A DNA stretch of 64,000 nucleotides from Actinoplanes siamensis. GTDB lineage: Bacteria > Actinomycetota > Actinomycetes > Mycobacteriales > Micromonosporaceae. The translations under genes and the position numbers were made by a program. Shown here piece by piece: positions 42,674 to 51,624 of this stretch. Numbering within the stretch: the first letter of the stretch is position 1; each line of letters opens with the position of its first letter. Below the pieces are notes generated by a model. It saw only the letters and a list, made by a program, of their open reading frames with translations, was not told the origin of the DNA and ran no database searches. The stretch spans positions 124,001 through 188,000 of the forward strand of contig NZ_BOMW01000020.1 in the NCBI RefSeq assembly GCF_016862395.1, read 5' to 3'.

Positions 42674-43798
42674 TCACGGGGTGGTGGCGAGGCTCTGCGG
42701 GCCGCGCCCGGAGCGGCGCCGGCTCGCGATGGGTGGCACGCCCGCCGTCTTGTACGTCACCAGCGGCACCGTGCTCACCACCCGGGTCGCCAGCCCGTGC
42801 GTGACGAGATCCCCGATCACCTGCTCGATCCGCTTGTACGCGCCCGGCGCCTCCTCGAACAGCAGCTGACGGTCCCCGCACACCACGACCGAACCCACCG
42901 CCGTACGCCGGAGCTCCTCGACCGTGTGCTTCACCTTGCCGCGCCGCAGGGCATCGGCCCGGGACATCTTGCGTCCCGCCCCGTGCGCGACCGAGAAGCC
43001 GGCCTCCGCCCCGGCGTGCGCGGCCACCAGGAACGACGGCGTGCCCCGGGTCCCGGCCACCAGGACGTCCCGGCCGTCCCCCCGCGCCGCGCCCTTGCGA
43101 TGCAGGTAGAGCCCGTCCCGGACCTCCACCGAGTTGTGGCACTCGTCGACGATCGGCGGCTCGGCGGCGGCCCCGAGCGCGTCGGCCACCCGGGCCGCCA
43201 TCACCCGGCGGTTCAGCGATCCCCAGCGCACCGCGTCGTCGTGTGCCGCCAGGTAGGCCTGCGGGTCCGCGGCCGGCCCGGCCCCGTGCGCCTCGGTGTG
43301 CGCCCGCAGGATCCGCTCCCCCAGGCCGCGGGAGCCGCTGTGGACGATCAGCACGAGGTCACCGGCCGACAGACCGAGCCGGGCGGCGTGCTCAGCATCG
43401 AAGACGGTGCCGACACGGGCCAATTCGGCGAAGTGGTTTCCGCGGCCGACGGTGCCGAGGCTGTCGGTCCAGCCGGCCGGCACGTCGGCCTCGTCGAAAA
43501 AAGAGTGGTCCGGGACGTCCAGATCGGGGAACCGGGCGGCCAGCTTCTCCGGCACGGGGCGCTTGAGCCGGATCGGGAAGACCGCGATCCCGCAGCCGAT
43601 GTCCGAGCCGACCAGGAACGGGTACAGCACGGACGAGGTCATGGCGGCGCCGATCGGCGCGCCCTTGCCCGGGTGCAGGTCGGGCATGCCGGCCACGTGC
43701 CGCATGCCGGGCAGCGCGGCCACCTGGTGGCACTGGTCGAGCGCGCCGGACTCGATCCAGCTGGACGGGGACGCGAAGACAGAGACAGTCGCAGACAA
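42674..43798 (-). CDS. rtcB: RtcB-family RNA ligase
   Basis: A 374-residue protein. Conserved features are M-P-D-L-H-P-G-K-G near the start, the metal-binding G-S-D-I-G-C-G-I-A, G-T-V-G-R-G-N-H-F-A-E, H-S-G-S-R-G-L-G and the guanylylation-site region A-H-G-A-G-R. RtcB joins 2',3'-cyclic phosphate or 3'-phosphate RNA ends to 5'-OH ends using GTP and Mn. The length matches the shorter bacterial (RtcB2-like) branch. TTG at 43796-43798 with GGAG upstream chosen; the longer frame to 43879 is low-complexity. No RtcA or archease gene is adjacent. Confidence 0.9.
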   Translation of the reverse strand: MSATVSVFASPSSWIESGALDQCHQVAALPGMRHVAGMPDLHPGKGAPIGAAMTSSVLYPFLVGSDIGCGIAVFPIRLKRPVPEKLAARFPDLDVPDHSFFDEADVPAGWTDSLGTVGRGNHFAELARVGTVFDAEHAARLGLSAGDLVLIVHSGSRGLGERILRAHTEAHGAGPAADPQAYLAAHDDAVRWGSLNRRVMAARVADALGAAAEPPIVDECHNSVEVRDGLYLHRKGAARGDGRDVLVAGTRGTPSFLVAAHAGAEAGFSVAHGAGRKMSRADALRRGKVKHTVEELRRTAVGSVVVCGDRQLLFEEAPGAYKRIEQVIGDLVTHGLATRVVSTVPLVTYKTAGVPPIASRRRSGRGPQSLATTP

Positions 43799-43974
43799 AA
43801 CAGATGCTCCACAGGAGAAGACGGCAGGCGGCAGCGCCGCGGAAGCCGCGGAAGAGAGAAGGACCCGGGGTGGAGGCATCAGTGAGTCATGGCGACCAGC
43901 GTCCCCGGCTCACCCGGCGGTCGCAACCGAATAACACCCCGCCCGCCGGCGTGAGACAGAACGGCCCGCGGACA

Positions 43975-44017
43975 GCCCATCCCGCGCAGGAAAAGAACCG
44001 CCCCACGCGGGATGGGC
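43975..44017. repeat. 12-bp inverted repeat in the rtcB/acyl-CoA synthetase promoter region
   Basis: GCCCATCCCGCG (43975-43986) pairs with its complement at 44006-44017 across a 19-base loop. It lies between two divergent genes, so it is not a terminator for either; it may be an operator or a leader hairpin. Confidence 0.4.
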
Positions 44018-44046
44018 CCGGCCGGTAACCCTGGCATGATCCAGCC

Positions 44047-45453
44047 ATGCCTCTGCTCGCCGCGCTGCTCAGCGAAAACGAAGCCGACCGCGCCGACTTC
44101 GTCGTCACCGGTGACCACCGGGTCGGCCGCCACGAACTGCTCGGCTGGGCCGCCGCGCTGGCGAACGAGCTGGCCGGGCGCCGGATCGTCGCGGTGCACG
44201 CGGTGCCGGCCCTGCCGACCGTGGTCGCGGTGACCGCCGCCCTGCTCGCGGGGGTCCCCGTCGTGCCGATCCCGCCGGACGCCGGCGAGCTGGAGCGCGC
44301 GCACATCCTGCGGGACTCCGGCGCCGAGCTGATCCTGTCCGACGATCCCGGGGCGGGCGGGGCTTGCGCCGTACCGACGCAATCGGTGAGCGCGAGCCGC
44401 GGCACGGCCGGCAGCGTGCCGCCGGAGCCCGACCCCGGCCTTCCCGGTCTCGTGCTCTACACCAGCGGCACGACCGGCGCGCCGAAGGGCGTCGTCCTGT
44501 CCCGCGCGGCGCTGGCCGCCGACCTGGACGCGCTCGCCGGCGCCTGGCAGTGGACGCCGGACGACACGCTGGTGCACGGCCTGCCCCTTTACCACGTGCA
44601 CGGTCTGGTCCTCGGCGTCCTCGGTCCCCTGCGGATCGGTTCGCCACTGCGGCACACCACCAGACCCACCCCCGCGGCGTACGCCGGGAACCCCGGCTCC
44701 ATGTACTTCGGCGTCCCGACCGTCTGGTCGCGCATCGCCGCCGCTCCGGCGCAGGCGCGCGAGCTGCGGGCCGCCCGGCTGCTCGTCTCCGGCAGCGCGC
44801 CGCTGCCGGTCCCGGTCTTCGACGCCGTGCGCGAGCTGACCGGCCAGGCCCCGGTCGAGCGCTACGGCATGACGGAGACCCTGATCACGGTCAGCGCCCG
44901 TGCCGGCGGCGAACGCCGCGCCGGGCACGTCGGCCTGCCGCTGGAGAACATTCGCACCCGGCTGGTCGACGAGGTCGGCAACCCGCTGCCCGGCGACGGG
45001 GTGACCATCGGCAATCTGCAGGTCTGCGGTCCGACGCTGCTCGACGGATATCTGCGGGACGGCGGCGTCCGGCCGGCCGAGCTGATCGACGGCTGGTATC
45101 CGACCGGGGACGTGGCGACGATCGGCCCGGACGGCTGGCACCGGATCGTCGGCCGCGCCTCCACCGATCTGATCAAGAGCGGTGGGTACCGGATCGGCGC
45201 CGGGGAGGTGGAGGACGCGCTGCTGCTGCACCCGGCGGTGCACGAGGCGGCAGTGATCGGCACCCCGCATCTCGACCTGGGCGAACAGGTCACCGCGTTC
45301 GTGGTGGCCGATCCGGTCGCGCCGGAGGAGCTGATCGGTTTCGTCGCCGAGCGCCTGGCCGCGCACAAGCGGCCGCGGGTGGTGCACCTGGTGCCCAGCC
45401 TGCCCCGTAACGCATTAGGGAAGATCCAGAAAAAGCAGCTAAAAGCGGATTAG
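44047..45453 (+). CDS. Acyl-CoA synthetase, malonyl-CoA synthetase-like
   Basis: A 468-residue member of the AMP-forming ligases. The phosphate loop is Y-T-S-G-T-T-G-A-P-K-G (138-148), followed by Y-G-M-T-E (about 278-282), Y-P-T-G-D and R-A-S-T-D-L-I-K-S-G-G-Y-R-I-G. The C-terminal G-K-I-Q-K-K-Q holds the catalytic lysine. The short length and N-terminus resemble MatB-like malonyl/methylmalonyl-CoA synthetases, but the acid specificity cannot be read with certainty. The next gene begins 10 bp after the stop, so they are probably co-transcribed. Confidence 0.88.
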   Translation: MPLLAALLSENEADRADFVVTGDHRVGRHELLGWAAALANELAGRRIVAVHAVPALPTVVAVTAALLAGVPVVPIPPDAGELERAHILRDSGAELILSDDPGAGGACAVPTQSVSASRGTAGSVPPEPDPGLPGLVLYTSGTTGAPKGVVLSRAALAADLDALAGAWQWTPDDTLVHGLPLYHVHGLVLGVLGPLRIGSPLRHTTRPTPAAYAGNPGSMYFGVPTVWSRIAAAPAQARELRAARLLVSGSAPLPVPVFDAVRELTGQAPVERYGMTETLITVSARAGGERRAGHVGLPLENIRTRLVDEVGNPLPGDGVTIGNLQVCGPTLLDGYLRDGGVRPAELIDGWYPTGDVATIGPDGWHRIVGRASTDLIKSGGYRIGAGEVEDALLLHPAVHEAAVIGTPHLDLGEQVTAFVVADPVAPEELIGFVAERLAAHKRPRVVHLVPSLPRNALGKIQKKQLKAD

Positions 45454-45463
45454 CTTTCTATAT

Positions 45464-47365
45464 GTGACGTTATCGGTCGACGAGTTCATCGAGTGGAATC
45501 ACCAGCAGCTCTCCCGAGCGCCGGTCAGCCGCCGGTCCCTGCTGCTCGCCGCGGCCGCGACCGGCCTGAGCGGGTACGCCGCCGCGCAGTTCCGGCTGGC
45601 CCAGCGCGCGTTCGCGGCGGGCGGCGGGACGGCCGGCGCCGCGGGAGTGGTGGTCTCCGGCAGACACCTGTCCTTCGTGCCCGGCGCCGGGGACGTCCCC
45701 AAGAACGCCATGGCGGTGACCGCCCAGCTGGTCAGCCGGACCGGGAGGCTCCCTGGTGGGCTGCGGGCGTTCGTCGACGTCGGTGACGCACCGGGCCGGT
45801 ACGGCACCCGGGTGGAGGCCTCGATCCGCCACCTGACCGGCCAGTACGCGATCCCGGGCGGCCCGGTCGGCAGCCAGTTCTACGCCAAGGCGAGCGTCAC
45901 CGGGCTGCGTCCGGGCACCGTCCACCACTACCGGGTGCGGCTCTCCGACGGGACGGTGACCGGCGACGCGCACTTCACCACGGCGCCGGCCGCCGCGAAG
46001 CCGTTCACCTTCACCGCGTTCGCCGACGTCGGCACGAACACCACGCCTGTCGACCCGGCCTACGCCTGGGGAAAGAAACCCGTGCCGGCCTGGCCGAAGG
46101 GTGTCTTCGACAACAACGCGTACAGTCCGGGCGACCCGATCGCCGGCAAGCACGGCCGGGACCGGACGCCCGCCGCCACGATCACGAGGCTGATGGACAC
46201 CCAGCGCCCGGCGTTCACGCTGCTCGCCGGCGACATCTGCTACGCCAACCCGTCCGGGACCGGCCTGCCGGCCGACGACACCACGGTGTTCGCCACCAGG
46301 CGGGCCCCGGTCGGGAAGAACCTGTACAACCCGTACGTCTGGGATGTGTTCCTCAATCAGATCGAACCGCAGGCCGCCTTCACACCGTGGATGTTCGCCA
46401 CCGGCAACCACGACATGGAACCGGTCTACGGCGACACCACCTATCTGGGCGGCAGCCCGACCCACGGGTACGGCGGGCACGTGCAGCGCCTGGACTTCCC
46501 GGACACCGGCCCGAAGGGCTGCCCGTCGGTCTACCGCTTCGTCTACGGCAACGTGGGCCTGATCTCGCTGGACGCCAACGAGCTCTCCTGGGAGCTGCAG
46601 TCGAACACCGGGTACTCCGGCGGCGCGCAGGTCGCCTGGCTGACCGAGACGCTGAAGCGCTGGCGCGGGGCCGGCTCGGGGGTGGACTTCATCGTCGTGT
46701 TCTTCCACCAGTGCGCGTTCTCCACCGCGCACAACCACGCCTCCGACGGCGGGGTCCGCGCCGCTGTCGACCCGCTGTTCACCAAGTACCACGTGGACCT
46801 GGCCGTGCAGGGGCACAACCACCTCTTCGAGCGGACCGACCCGATCCGGCACGGCCGGCGCACGAAGTCCGCGCCGGACGGGGCGACCGTGCAGCCGGCC
46901 GAGGACGGCACCATCTACATCTGCGTCGGGTCCGGCGGACGGCCGCGCTATCCGTTCCGGCCCGCGCCCGGCGCGGACGCCCCCGCGCCGGCCGGGGTGA
47001 CCCCGAAGGGCGAGCAGAAGCTGCCCGAGGGCGAGCGGTACCGCGGGCACAAGCCGGACGGCAAGGAGAACACCTCCACGGTCGTGACCAACAGCTACTT
47101 CTGGAAGAAGGACAAGGGCCGCCCGAAGAAGGGCAAGAGCGCGCCGACCGGCGGGCGGGTGCCGGAGTCGGTGGACTGGTCGCAGGTGCGCTATGACGGG
47201 TACGCGTTCATCGCTGTCGACGTGGAACCGCCCGCGGCGGCCGGCGCCAGCACCACCCTGACCGTACGCACGCTCGCCGACGCCCTGCCCGGCAGCCGGA
47301 AGCCGTACACCGAGATCGATCGGATAACGCTCCGGCGGACGTCCCGCGCACTCCTCGCGCACTGA
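45464..47365 (+). CDS. Secreted purple-acid-phosphatase-like metallophosphoesterase
   Basis: A 633-residue protein. A twin-arginine-type signal (V-S-R-R-S-L-L-L-A-A-A-A-T-G, about 21-35) precedes a fibronectin-like N-terminal domain (about 60-175). The metallophosphoesterase core contains D-I-C-Y-A-N, G-N-H-D-M-E, F-F-H-Q-C and G-H-N-H-L-F-E-R. The family hydrolyses phosphate mono- or diesters at a bimetal site outside the membrane. GTG start, no clear ribosome-binding site. A functional link with the preceding acyl-CoA synthetase is not obvious. Confidence 0.88.
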   Translation: MTLSVDEFIEWNHQQLSRAPVSRRSLLLAAAATGLSGYAAAQFRLAQRAFAAGGGTAGAAGVVVSGRHLSFVPGAGDVPKNAMAVTAQLVSRTGRLPGGLRAFVDVGDAPGRYGTRVEASIRHLTGQYAIPGGPVGSQFYAKASVTGLRPGTVHHYRVRLSDGTVTGDAHFTTAPAAAKPFTFTAFADVGTNTTPVDPAYAWGKKPVPAWPKGVFDNNAYSPGDPIAGKHGRDRTPAATITRLMDTQRPAFTLLAGDICYANPSGTGLPADDTTVFATRRAPVGKNLYNPYVWDVFLNQIEPQAAFTPWMFATGNHDMEPVYGDTTYLGGSPTHGYGGHVQRLDFPDTGPKGCPSVYRFVYGNVGLISLDANELSWELQSNTGYSGGAQVAWLTETLKRWRGAGSGVDFIVVFFHQCAFSTAHNHASDGGVRAAVDPLFTKYHVDLAVQGHNHLFERTDPIRHGRRTKSAPDGATVQPAEDGTIYICVGSGGRPRYPFRPAPGADAPAPAGVTPKGEQKLPEGERYRGHKPDGKENTSTVVTNSYFWKKDKGRPKKGKSAPTGGRVPESVDWSQVRYDGYAFIAVDVEPPAAAGASTTLTVRTLADALPGSRKPYTEIDRITLRRTSRALLAH

Positions 47366-47442
47366 CGGCCACCCGCGCCGGGAGTCCATCCCGCCGATAT
47401 TGGATCTTCCCAATCCGCCGGCGGCTTTTCTACGGTGTGGCC

Positions 47443-48240
47443 ATGACTCGCACGGCAGACATCAACGGGATCACCATCGGCTACGACGACGAGGGCGTCG
47501 GGCCCGCGTTCGTGCTGGTGCACGGCCACCCGTTCGACCGTTCGATGTGGTGGCCGCAGGTGCCCGTGCTGACCGCCGAGGGCTACCGGGTGATCACCGC
47601 CGACCTACGCGGCTACGGCCGCAGCACGGTGGTGCCCGGCCTGACCACCCTGGAGACCTTCGCCCGCGACACGTTCGCGCTGATCGACCACCTGGGTATC
47701 GACGAGGAGGTGGTGCTCGGCGGCCTGTCGATGGGCGGGCAGATCGTGATGGAGTGCTGGCGGCTGTTCCCGGAGCGGATCGCCGGGCTGGTGCTGGCCG
47801 ACACCTTCCCGCAGGGCGAGACCCCCGAGGGGCGCGCGCACCGCAACCGGGTCGCCGACGAGCTGCTGGCCACCGGGATGAGCGGGTACGCGGCGGCCAA
47901 CCTGCCGAAGATGATGGCGTCGTACAACGTGCCGGCGATGCCCCGGGTGGCCGAGCACGTGCACGCGATGATGCTCGACACCTCGCCGGAGGGCGCCGCG
48001 GCGGCCCTGCGCGGCCGCGCCGAGCGGCCGGACTACCAGAAGCTGCTGACCACGGTGACGGTGCCGACACTGATCGTGGTGGGCCGTGACGACGAGTTCA
48101 CCCCGGTGTCCGACGCCGAGCTGATGCACCGCCTGATCCCCGGCTCGATGCTCACCGTCGTCGACGGCGCCGGACACCTGCCCAACCTGGAACAGCCGGC
48201 CGCCTTCAACGCGGCCCTGCACGCCTTCCTCGATCAATAA
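47443..48240 (+). CDS. Alpha/beta hydrolase
   Basis: A 265-residue alpha/beta-hydrolase-fold protein. The oxyanion motif is H-G-H-P-F-D, the nucleophile elbow G-L-S-M-G-G (Ser), the acid lies near V-G-R-D-D-E-F and the catalytic His in G-A-G-H-L-P. It resembles 3-oxoadipate enol-lactonase and haloperoxidase-like esterases; the substrate is unknown. ATG at 47443 preferred over GTG six bases earlier. It overlaps the end of the convergent APH-like gene by 7 bp. Confidence 0.88.
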   Translation: MTRTADINGITIGYDDEGVGPAFVLVHGHPFDRSMWWPQVPVLTAEGYRVITADLRGYGRSTVVPGLTTLETFARDTFALIDHLGIDEEVVLGGLSMGGQIVMECWRLFPERIAGLVLADTFPQGETPEGRAHRNRVADELLATGMSGYAAANLPKMMASYNVPAMPRVAEHVHAMMLDTSPEGAAAALRGRAERPDYQKLLTTVTVPTLIVVGRDDEFTPVSDAELMHRLIPGSMLTVVDGAGHLPNLEQPAAFNAALHAFLDQ

Positions 48241-49154
48241 CGGGCGAGCAGCGCCTCGGCGATCACGCGGTCGGGGTGGGCGGACCAGTTCTCGGCGCCC
48301 TCCTCGGCCGCCCAGACCAGGTTCTGCAGCACCCGGGCCAGGGTCCAGCAGGCGGCGCGCCGCCGGTCCAGGCCGAGGACCTCGGTCATCAGGTCGAACC
48401 GGTACGCCACGTCGGCCGCGTCGAACCGGTTGTGCAGGGCGGCGAGCAACTCGAACCCGGGATCGCCGCCCAGCGGTTTCGGGTCGATCGCCACCCAGCC
48501 CGCGCCGTCCGGGGTGGCCAGGACGTTGTCGTAGTGCAGATCCCAGTGCAACAGCCGGTCACCGGGCTCGGGCAGCACCTCGCGCAGCGCCGCGGCGCAG
48601 CTGCGTGCCAACGCGCGGTCGGCCGGATCAGGCAGCAGCGGGACGGCGCGCGACGCGCGCTCCAGCAGATACGACGCGAGGCCCGCGAGGGAGCGCAGGC
48701 CGGGCGGCGCGGCGACCGCATGCAACCGGGCGAGGATCTCACCAAGCGTACGCAGGGCGGCCCGCACATCCTCGACGGAGCCGAGCGTACGCCCCGGGTC
48801 CAGCCGCTCCAGCAGCATCGAGCCGGTCCCGGGGTCGTGCTCCAGCAGCCGCACCGCTGCGCGTCCGCCCCAGGCGCGCAGCGCGATCGGCTCCCCCGCG
48901 GTCTCCTCGTCGACCGGCTGCAGCTTCAGCACCGCGCCGGTTCCGTCCGCCCGCCGCACCGGCACGACCAGCGCCACCGCGCCGTGCGCGGGCGTCCCGT
49001 CGAGCCGCAGATCCCAGCGCCGCAGGCAGCGCTGCGCCAGCGAGGGCAACCCGGCCATCCAGTCCGCGGTCGAGGCCCCGAAGTACCGCAGATGGGAGGC
49101 GCGCAGCCCCTCCGGGATCACCAGCACGACCGGAACCCTACCGAGTGCGGTCAC
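48234..49154 (-). CDS. Aminoglycoside/hydroxyurea phosphotransferase-like kinase (APH(6) type)
   Basis: A 306-residue kinase-fold protein. The Brenner motif is H-W-D-L-H-Y-D-N-V-L, followed by A-I-D-P-K-P-L-G-G-D-P (metal-binding Asp) and F-E-L, as in the streptomycin 6-kinase/hydroxyurea phosphotransferase family. The N-terminus A-V-L-K-L-Q-P supplies the ATP-binding Lys. Whether it modifies streptomycin or another cellular compound is unknown. GTG at 49152-49154 chosen because the family starts here and the longer frame runs opposite the next gene. Confidence 0.83.
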   Translation of the reverse strand: MTALGRVPVVLVIPEGLRASHLRYFGASTADWMAGLPSLAQRCLRRWDLRLDGTPAHGAVALVVPVRRADGTGAVLKLQPVDEETAGEPIALRAWGGRAAVRLLEHDPGTGSMLLERLDPGRTLGSVEDVRAALRTLGEILARLHAVAAPPGLRSLAGLASYLLERASRAVPLLPDPADRALARSCAAALREVLPEPGDRLLHWDLHYDNVLATPDGAGWVAIDPKPLGGDPGFELLAALHNRFDAADVAYRFDLMTEVLGLDRRRAACWTLARVLQNLVWAAEEGAENWSAHPDRVIAEALLARY

Positions 49155-49218
49155 CGGAGTGCGAAAAGCGCGGCGAGGATACCCATGAGTAGCGACGGGC
49201 CGGTAAGGTTCCGCGATC

Positions 49219-49800
49219 GTGAGTGACTTTTCCCCGGAAGAGCCCGGGACGACGCCGTCGCCCGCCTCGCCGGCCCCGCCGGCTTCGCCCGCCACGCCGG
49301 CCGGGACCGGCGCGACGGATGCCACGGATGCGACCGCCACGCCGGAGAAGCGGCGCGGATGGGGCCTGCCGTTGGTGATCGCGCTGGTGGCACTGTTGGC
49401 CGGGGCCGGCGCCGCCGCCGGTGGGCTCTACCTGAACGGGTGGCGACAGGTGCCCGAGGCGAAGTACACCATGGTGGTGATCCTCAAGGACGGCACCAGC
49501 CAGCAGCAGAAGGACGAGATCCAGAAGGTGCTGGAGAAGCTGCCCGGCCACAGCCCGATCCGCATGGTCAGCAAGGCCGAGGCGTTCGCCGAGGCGAAGA
49601 CCGCCTACGCGGCGAACCAGGAGGTGCTCGCCGGCCTCGAGGAGGACAACATGCCGGAGTCGTTCCGGCTCAGCGTCGTCGACCGGCAGTTCGACTGCAC
49701 GCCGCTCAAGCCGCTCGGCGGCAACGCGGCGATCTCGAAGATGTCGGTGGTCAAGCCGTACGCCAGCGAGAGCGACCCGGGCGCCGGCATCCTCTGCTAG
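49219..49800 (+). CDS. Single-pass membrane protein with an FtsX-type extracellular domain
   Basis: A 193-residue protein. A Pro/Ala/Thr-rich cytoplasmic N-terminus (1-38) and one membrane helix (about 43-70) precede an extracellular domain. That domain contains the FtsX-ECD pattern: V-I-L-K-D-G-T-S-Q-Q-Q-K-D-E-I, V-S-K-A-E-A-F-A-E-A-K, then D-N-M-P-E-S-F-R-L-S-V. FtsX normally is a four-helix ABC permease that activates wall hydrolases at division; here only the extracellular domain is present. GTG start. The stop codon lies inside a terminator hairpin. Confidence 0.82.
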   Translation: MSDFSPEEPGTTPSPASPAPPASPATPAGTGATDATDATATPEKRRGWGLPLVIALVALLAGAGAAAGGLYLNGWRQVPEAKYTMVVILKDGTSQQQKDEIQKVLEKLPGHSPIRMVSKAEAFAEAKTAYAANQEVLAGLEEDNMPESFRLSVVDRQFDCTPLKPLGGNAAISKMSVVKPYASESDPGAGILC

Positions 49801-49822
49801 AGGCTGCTAGAGGATGCCGGCG
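49782..49822. terminator. Bidirectional terminator overlapping a stop codon
   Basis: A perfect 14-bp stem (49782-49795 with 49809-49822) and a 13-base loop, between the convergent FtsX-domain and rluB genes. Confidence 0.8.
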
Positions 49823-49856
49823 TCCGGCCCCGTCCGGTCAAGGGAGGCCGGCGGCG

Positions 49857-50600
49857 TCAGGCCTCGTCGCCGACGGCCTTGAACAGAGCGGCGACCTCGG
49901 CGTTCGACAGGTGGCGGAAACCGCCGGGCCGCAGGTCGCCGAGACGGATCGGGCCCACAGCGGTCCGGATCAGGCGGGTCACCGGGTGGCCCACCGCGTC
50001 CATCATCCGCCGCACGATGTGCTTGCGGCCCTCGTGCAGGGTGATCTCCACCTGCGCGGTCTTGCCGATCGCGTCGACGAGCCGGAACGCGTCCACCTTC
50101 GCCGGGCCGTCCTCCAGCTCGACGCCGGACTGCAGCGCCCGGCCGACGCTGCGCGGCAGCGGGCCGACCACCTCGGCCAGGTAGGTCTTGCTGACGCCGA
50201 ACGACGGGTGCATCAGCTTGTGCGCCAGGGTGCCGTCGTTGGTGAGCAGCAGCAGGCCCTCGGAGTCGGCGTCGAGCCGGCCGACGTGGAACAGCCGCTG
50301 CTCGAAGTTGTCCTGCAGGAAGTCGGCGAGCTCGCTGCGGCCCTTCTCGTCGTCGAGGCTGGAGACCACGCCACGCGGCTTGTTCAGCGCGACGTAGACG
50401 AGTTTGGTGTTGGTGATCACCCGCTGCCCGTCGACGTAGATCTCCGCGGTCGCCGGGTCGACCTTGTCGCCGAGTTTGGCGATCCGGCCGTTGACCGTGA
50501 CGCGCCGCCGGAAGATCAGGTCTTCGCAGGCACGCCGGGATCCAACACCGGCCGAGGCCAGGACTTTCTGAAGGCGTTCGGCGGTGTCAGCCTGAGGCAT
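49857..50600 (-). CDS. rluB: 23S rRNA pseudouridine synthase RluB family
   Basis: A 247-residue enzyme. An S4 RNA-binding domain (L-Q-K-V-L-A-S-A-G-V-G-S-R-R, about 9-60) precedes the RsuA-type catalytic domain with G-R-L-D-A-D-S-E-G-L-L-L-L-T-N-D-G, whose first Asp is the catalytic residue. It modifies a uridine in the peptidyl-transferase region of 23S rRNA. ATG overlaps the scpB end by 14 bp. It is part of the scpA-scpB-rluB operon standard in Gram-positive bacteria. Confidence 0.95.
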   Translation of the reverse strand: MPQADTAERLQKVLASAGVGSRRACEDLIFRRRVTVNGRIAKLGDKVDPATAEIYVDGQRVITNTKLVYVALNKPRGVVSSLDDEKGRSELADFLQDNFEQRLFHVGRLDADSEGLLLLTNDGTLAHKLMHPSFGVSKTYLAEVVGPLPRSVGRALQSGVELEDGPAKVDAFRLVDAIGKTAQVEITLHEGRKHIVRRMMDAVGHPVTRLIRTAVGPIRLGDLRPGGFRHLSNAEVAALFKAVGDEA

Positions 50601-51624
50601 CGAGCACTTCTTCCACATCGTCGGGCAGGAACGGGGCCAGCGGCGGCAGCTGATCGACCGAGTTCAGGCCGAGCTTCTCCAGGAACAGAGAGGTGGTCCG
50701 GTACAGATATGCCCCGGTTTCCGGCTCGGTGCCCACTTCCTCGATCAGGCCGCGAGTGACCAGCGTACGCATGACGCCGTCACAGTTCACACCGCGGATG
50801 GCCGAGATGCGCGACCTGGTTACCGGCTGCTTATAGGCGACCACGGCGAGTGTCTCCAGGGCGGCCTGGGTCAGGCGCACGGACTGGCCGTCGAGGACGA
50901 ACCGTTCGACGTACGCCGCGTACTCCGGACGGGTGTAGAGCCGCCAGCCGCCAGCCGCCCGGCGCAGGTCGAAACCGTGGCCGGCCGCCGTGTAGCGGGC
51001 GGCGAGGTCGTCGAGGGTGCGGGCGACGCGCTCGACCGGCTGTTCCAGCACCTCGGCGAGCTTGAGCTCGCTGGTGGGCTCGTCGACGACGAGCAGAATC
51101 GCTTCGAGGGCTGCGGTGAACTCCGCGTCGTCCAGGAGCCGTTCGCCGTCACCGCCGGCGGCCTCCTCCCGCCGCGGCGCGGGCACCGGCGGGAGGCTCG
51201 GCGTGACGTCCGCAACCTTCGCGACATCCGTGGCGGGCTCCTGGGGGAAATGTCCCACGGTGTCGTGGTATCCGGCCAGATAGGCGTCGGAACGGGGGGC
51301 GGGCTCGTCGACCGGGGTGGCCTCCGGCTCGCCGTCCTCCTCGGCGGCCTCCTCCACCGAGTCGGGCGGCGGCAGCTCCGGCTCGATCTCGACCTCGGTG
51401 GGCTCCGGCTCCTGTTCACCCGGCAGCTCCTGAGGCCAGTCCACAGCGCCCGAGGCGGCCGCGGCCGCTCCGGGCGCGCGCTCGTCGCCGTACCCCGCCA
51501 TCGGATTCTGATCTTCAGCGGTCTCCGCCTGGAAGTGCCGGTCGGGCTCCTCGCGCTTGCGTTCCCACGGTGGCACCCACGCGTCCATCTGCGCGGCCAG
51601 GGAATCCTGACGCTCGTCGCTCAC
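50587..51624 (-). CDS. scpB: Chromosome segregation protein ScpB
   Basis: A 345-residue protein. The C-terminal 180 residues (about 160-340) match ScpB: A-L-E-A-I-L-L-V-V-D-E-P, R-R-A-A-G-G-W-R-L-Y-T, Q-A-A-L-E-T-L-A-V-V-A-Y-K-Q-P-V-T-R and I-R-G-V-N-C-D-G-V. Two winged helices are expected. With ScpA it forms the SMC kleisin complex. The N-terminal 150 residues are an acidic Pro/Glu-rich extension found in actinomycete ScpB. GTG start overlapping the scpA stop (GTGA). Confidence 0.95.
   Translation of the reverse strand: MSDERQDSLAAQMDAWVPPWERKREEPDRHFQAETAEDQNPMAGYGDERAPGAAAAASGAVDWPQELPGEQEPEPTEVEIEPELPPPDSVEEAAEEDGEPEATPVDEPAPRSDAYLAGYHDTVGHFPQEPATDVAKVADVTPSLPPVPAPRREEAAGGDGERLLDDAEFTAALEAILLVVDEPTSELKLAEVLEQPVERVARTLDDLAARYTAAGHGFDLRRAAGGWRLYTRPEYAAYVERFVLDGQSVRLTQAALETLAVVAYKQPVTRSRISAIRGVNCDGVMRTLVTRGLIEEVGTEPETGAYLYRTTSLFLEKLGLNSVDQLPPLAPFLPDDVEEVLDASG

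Noticed and set aside
44047..47365. Start of a biosynthetic gene cluster (malonyl-CoA synthetase-like gene)
   Set aside because: No ketosynthase, peptide synthetase or other assembly genes nearby.
37182..49154. A resistance island (AAC(2') plus APH-like genes)
   Set aside because: The genes are 11 kb apart among backbone genes with no mobile-element marks.
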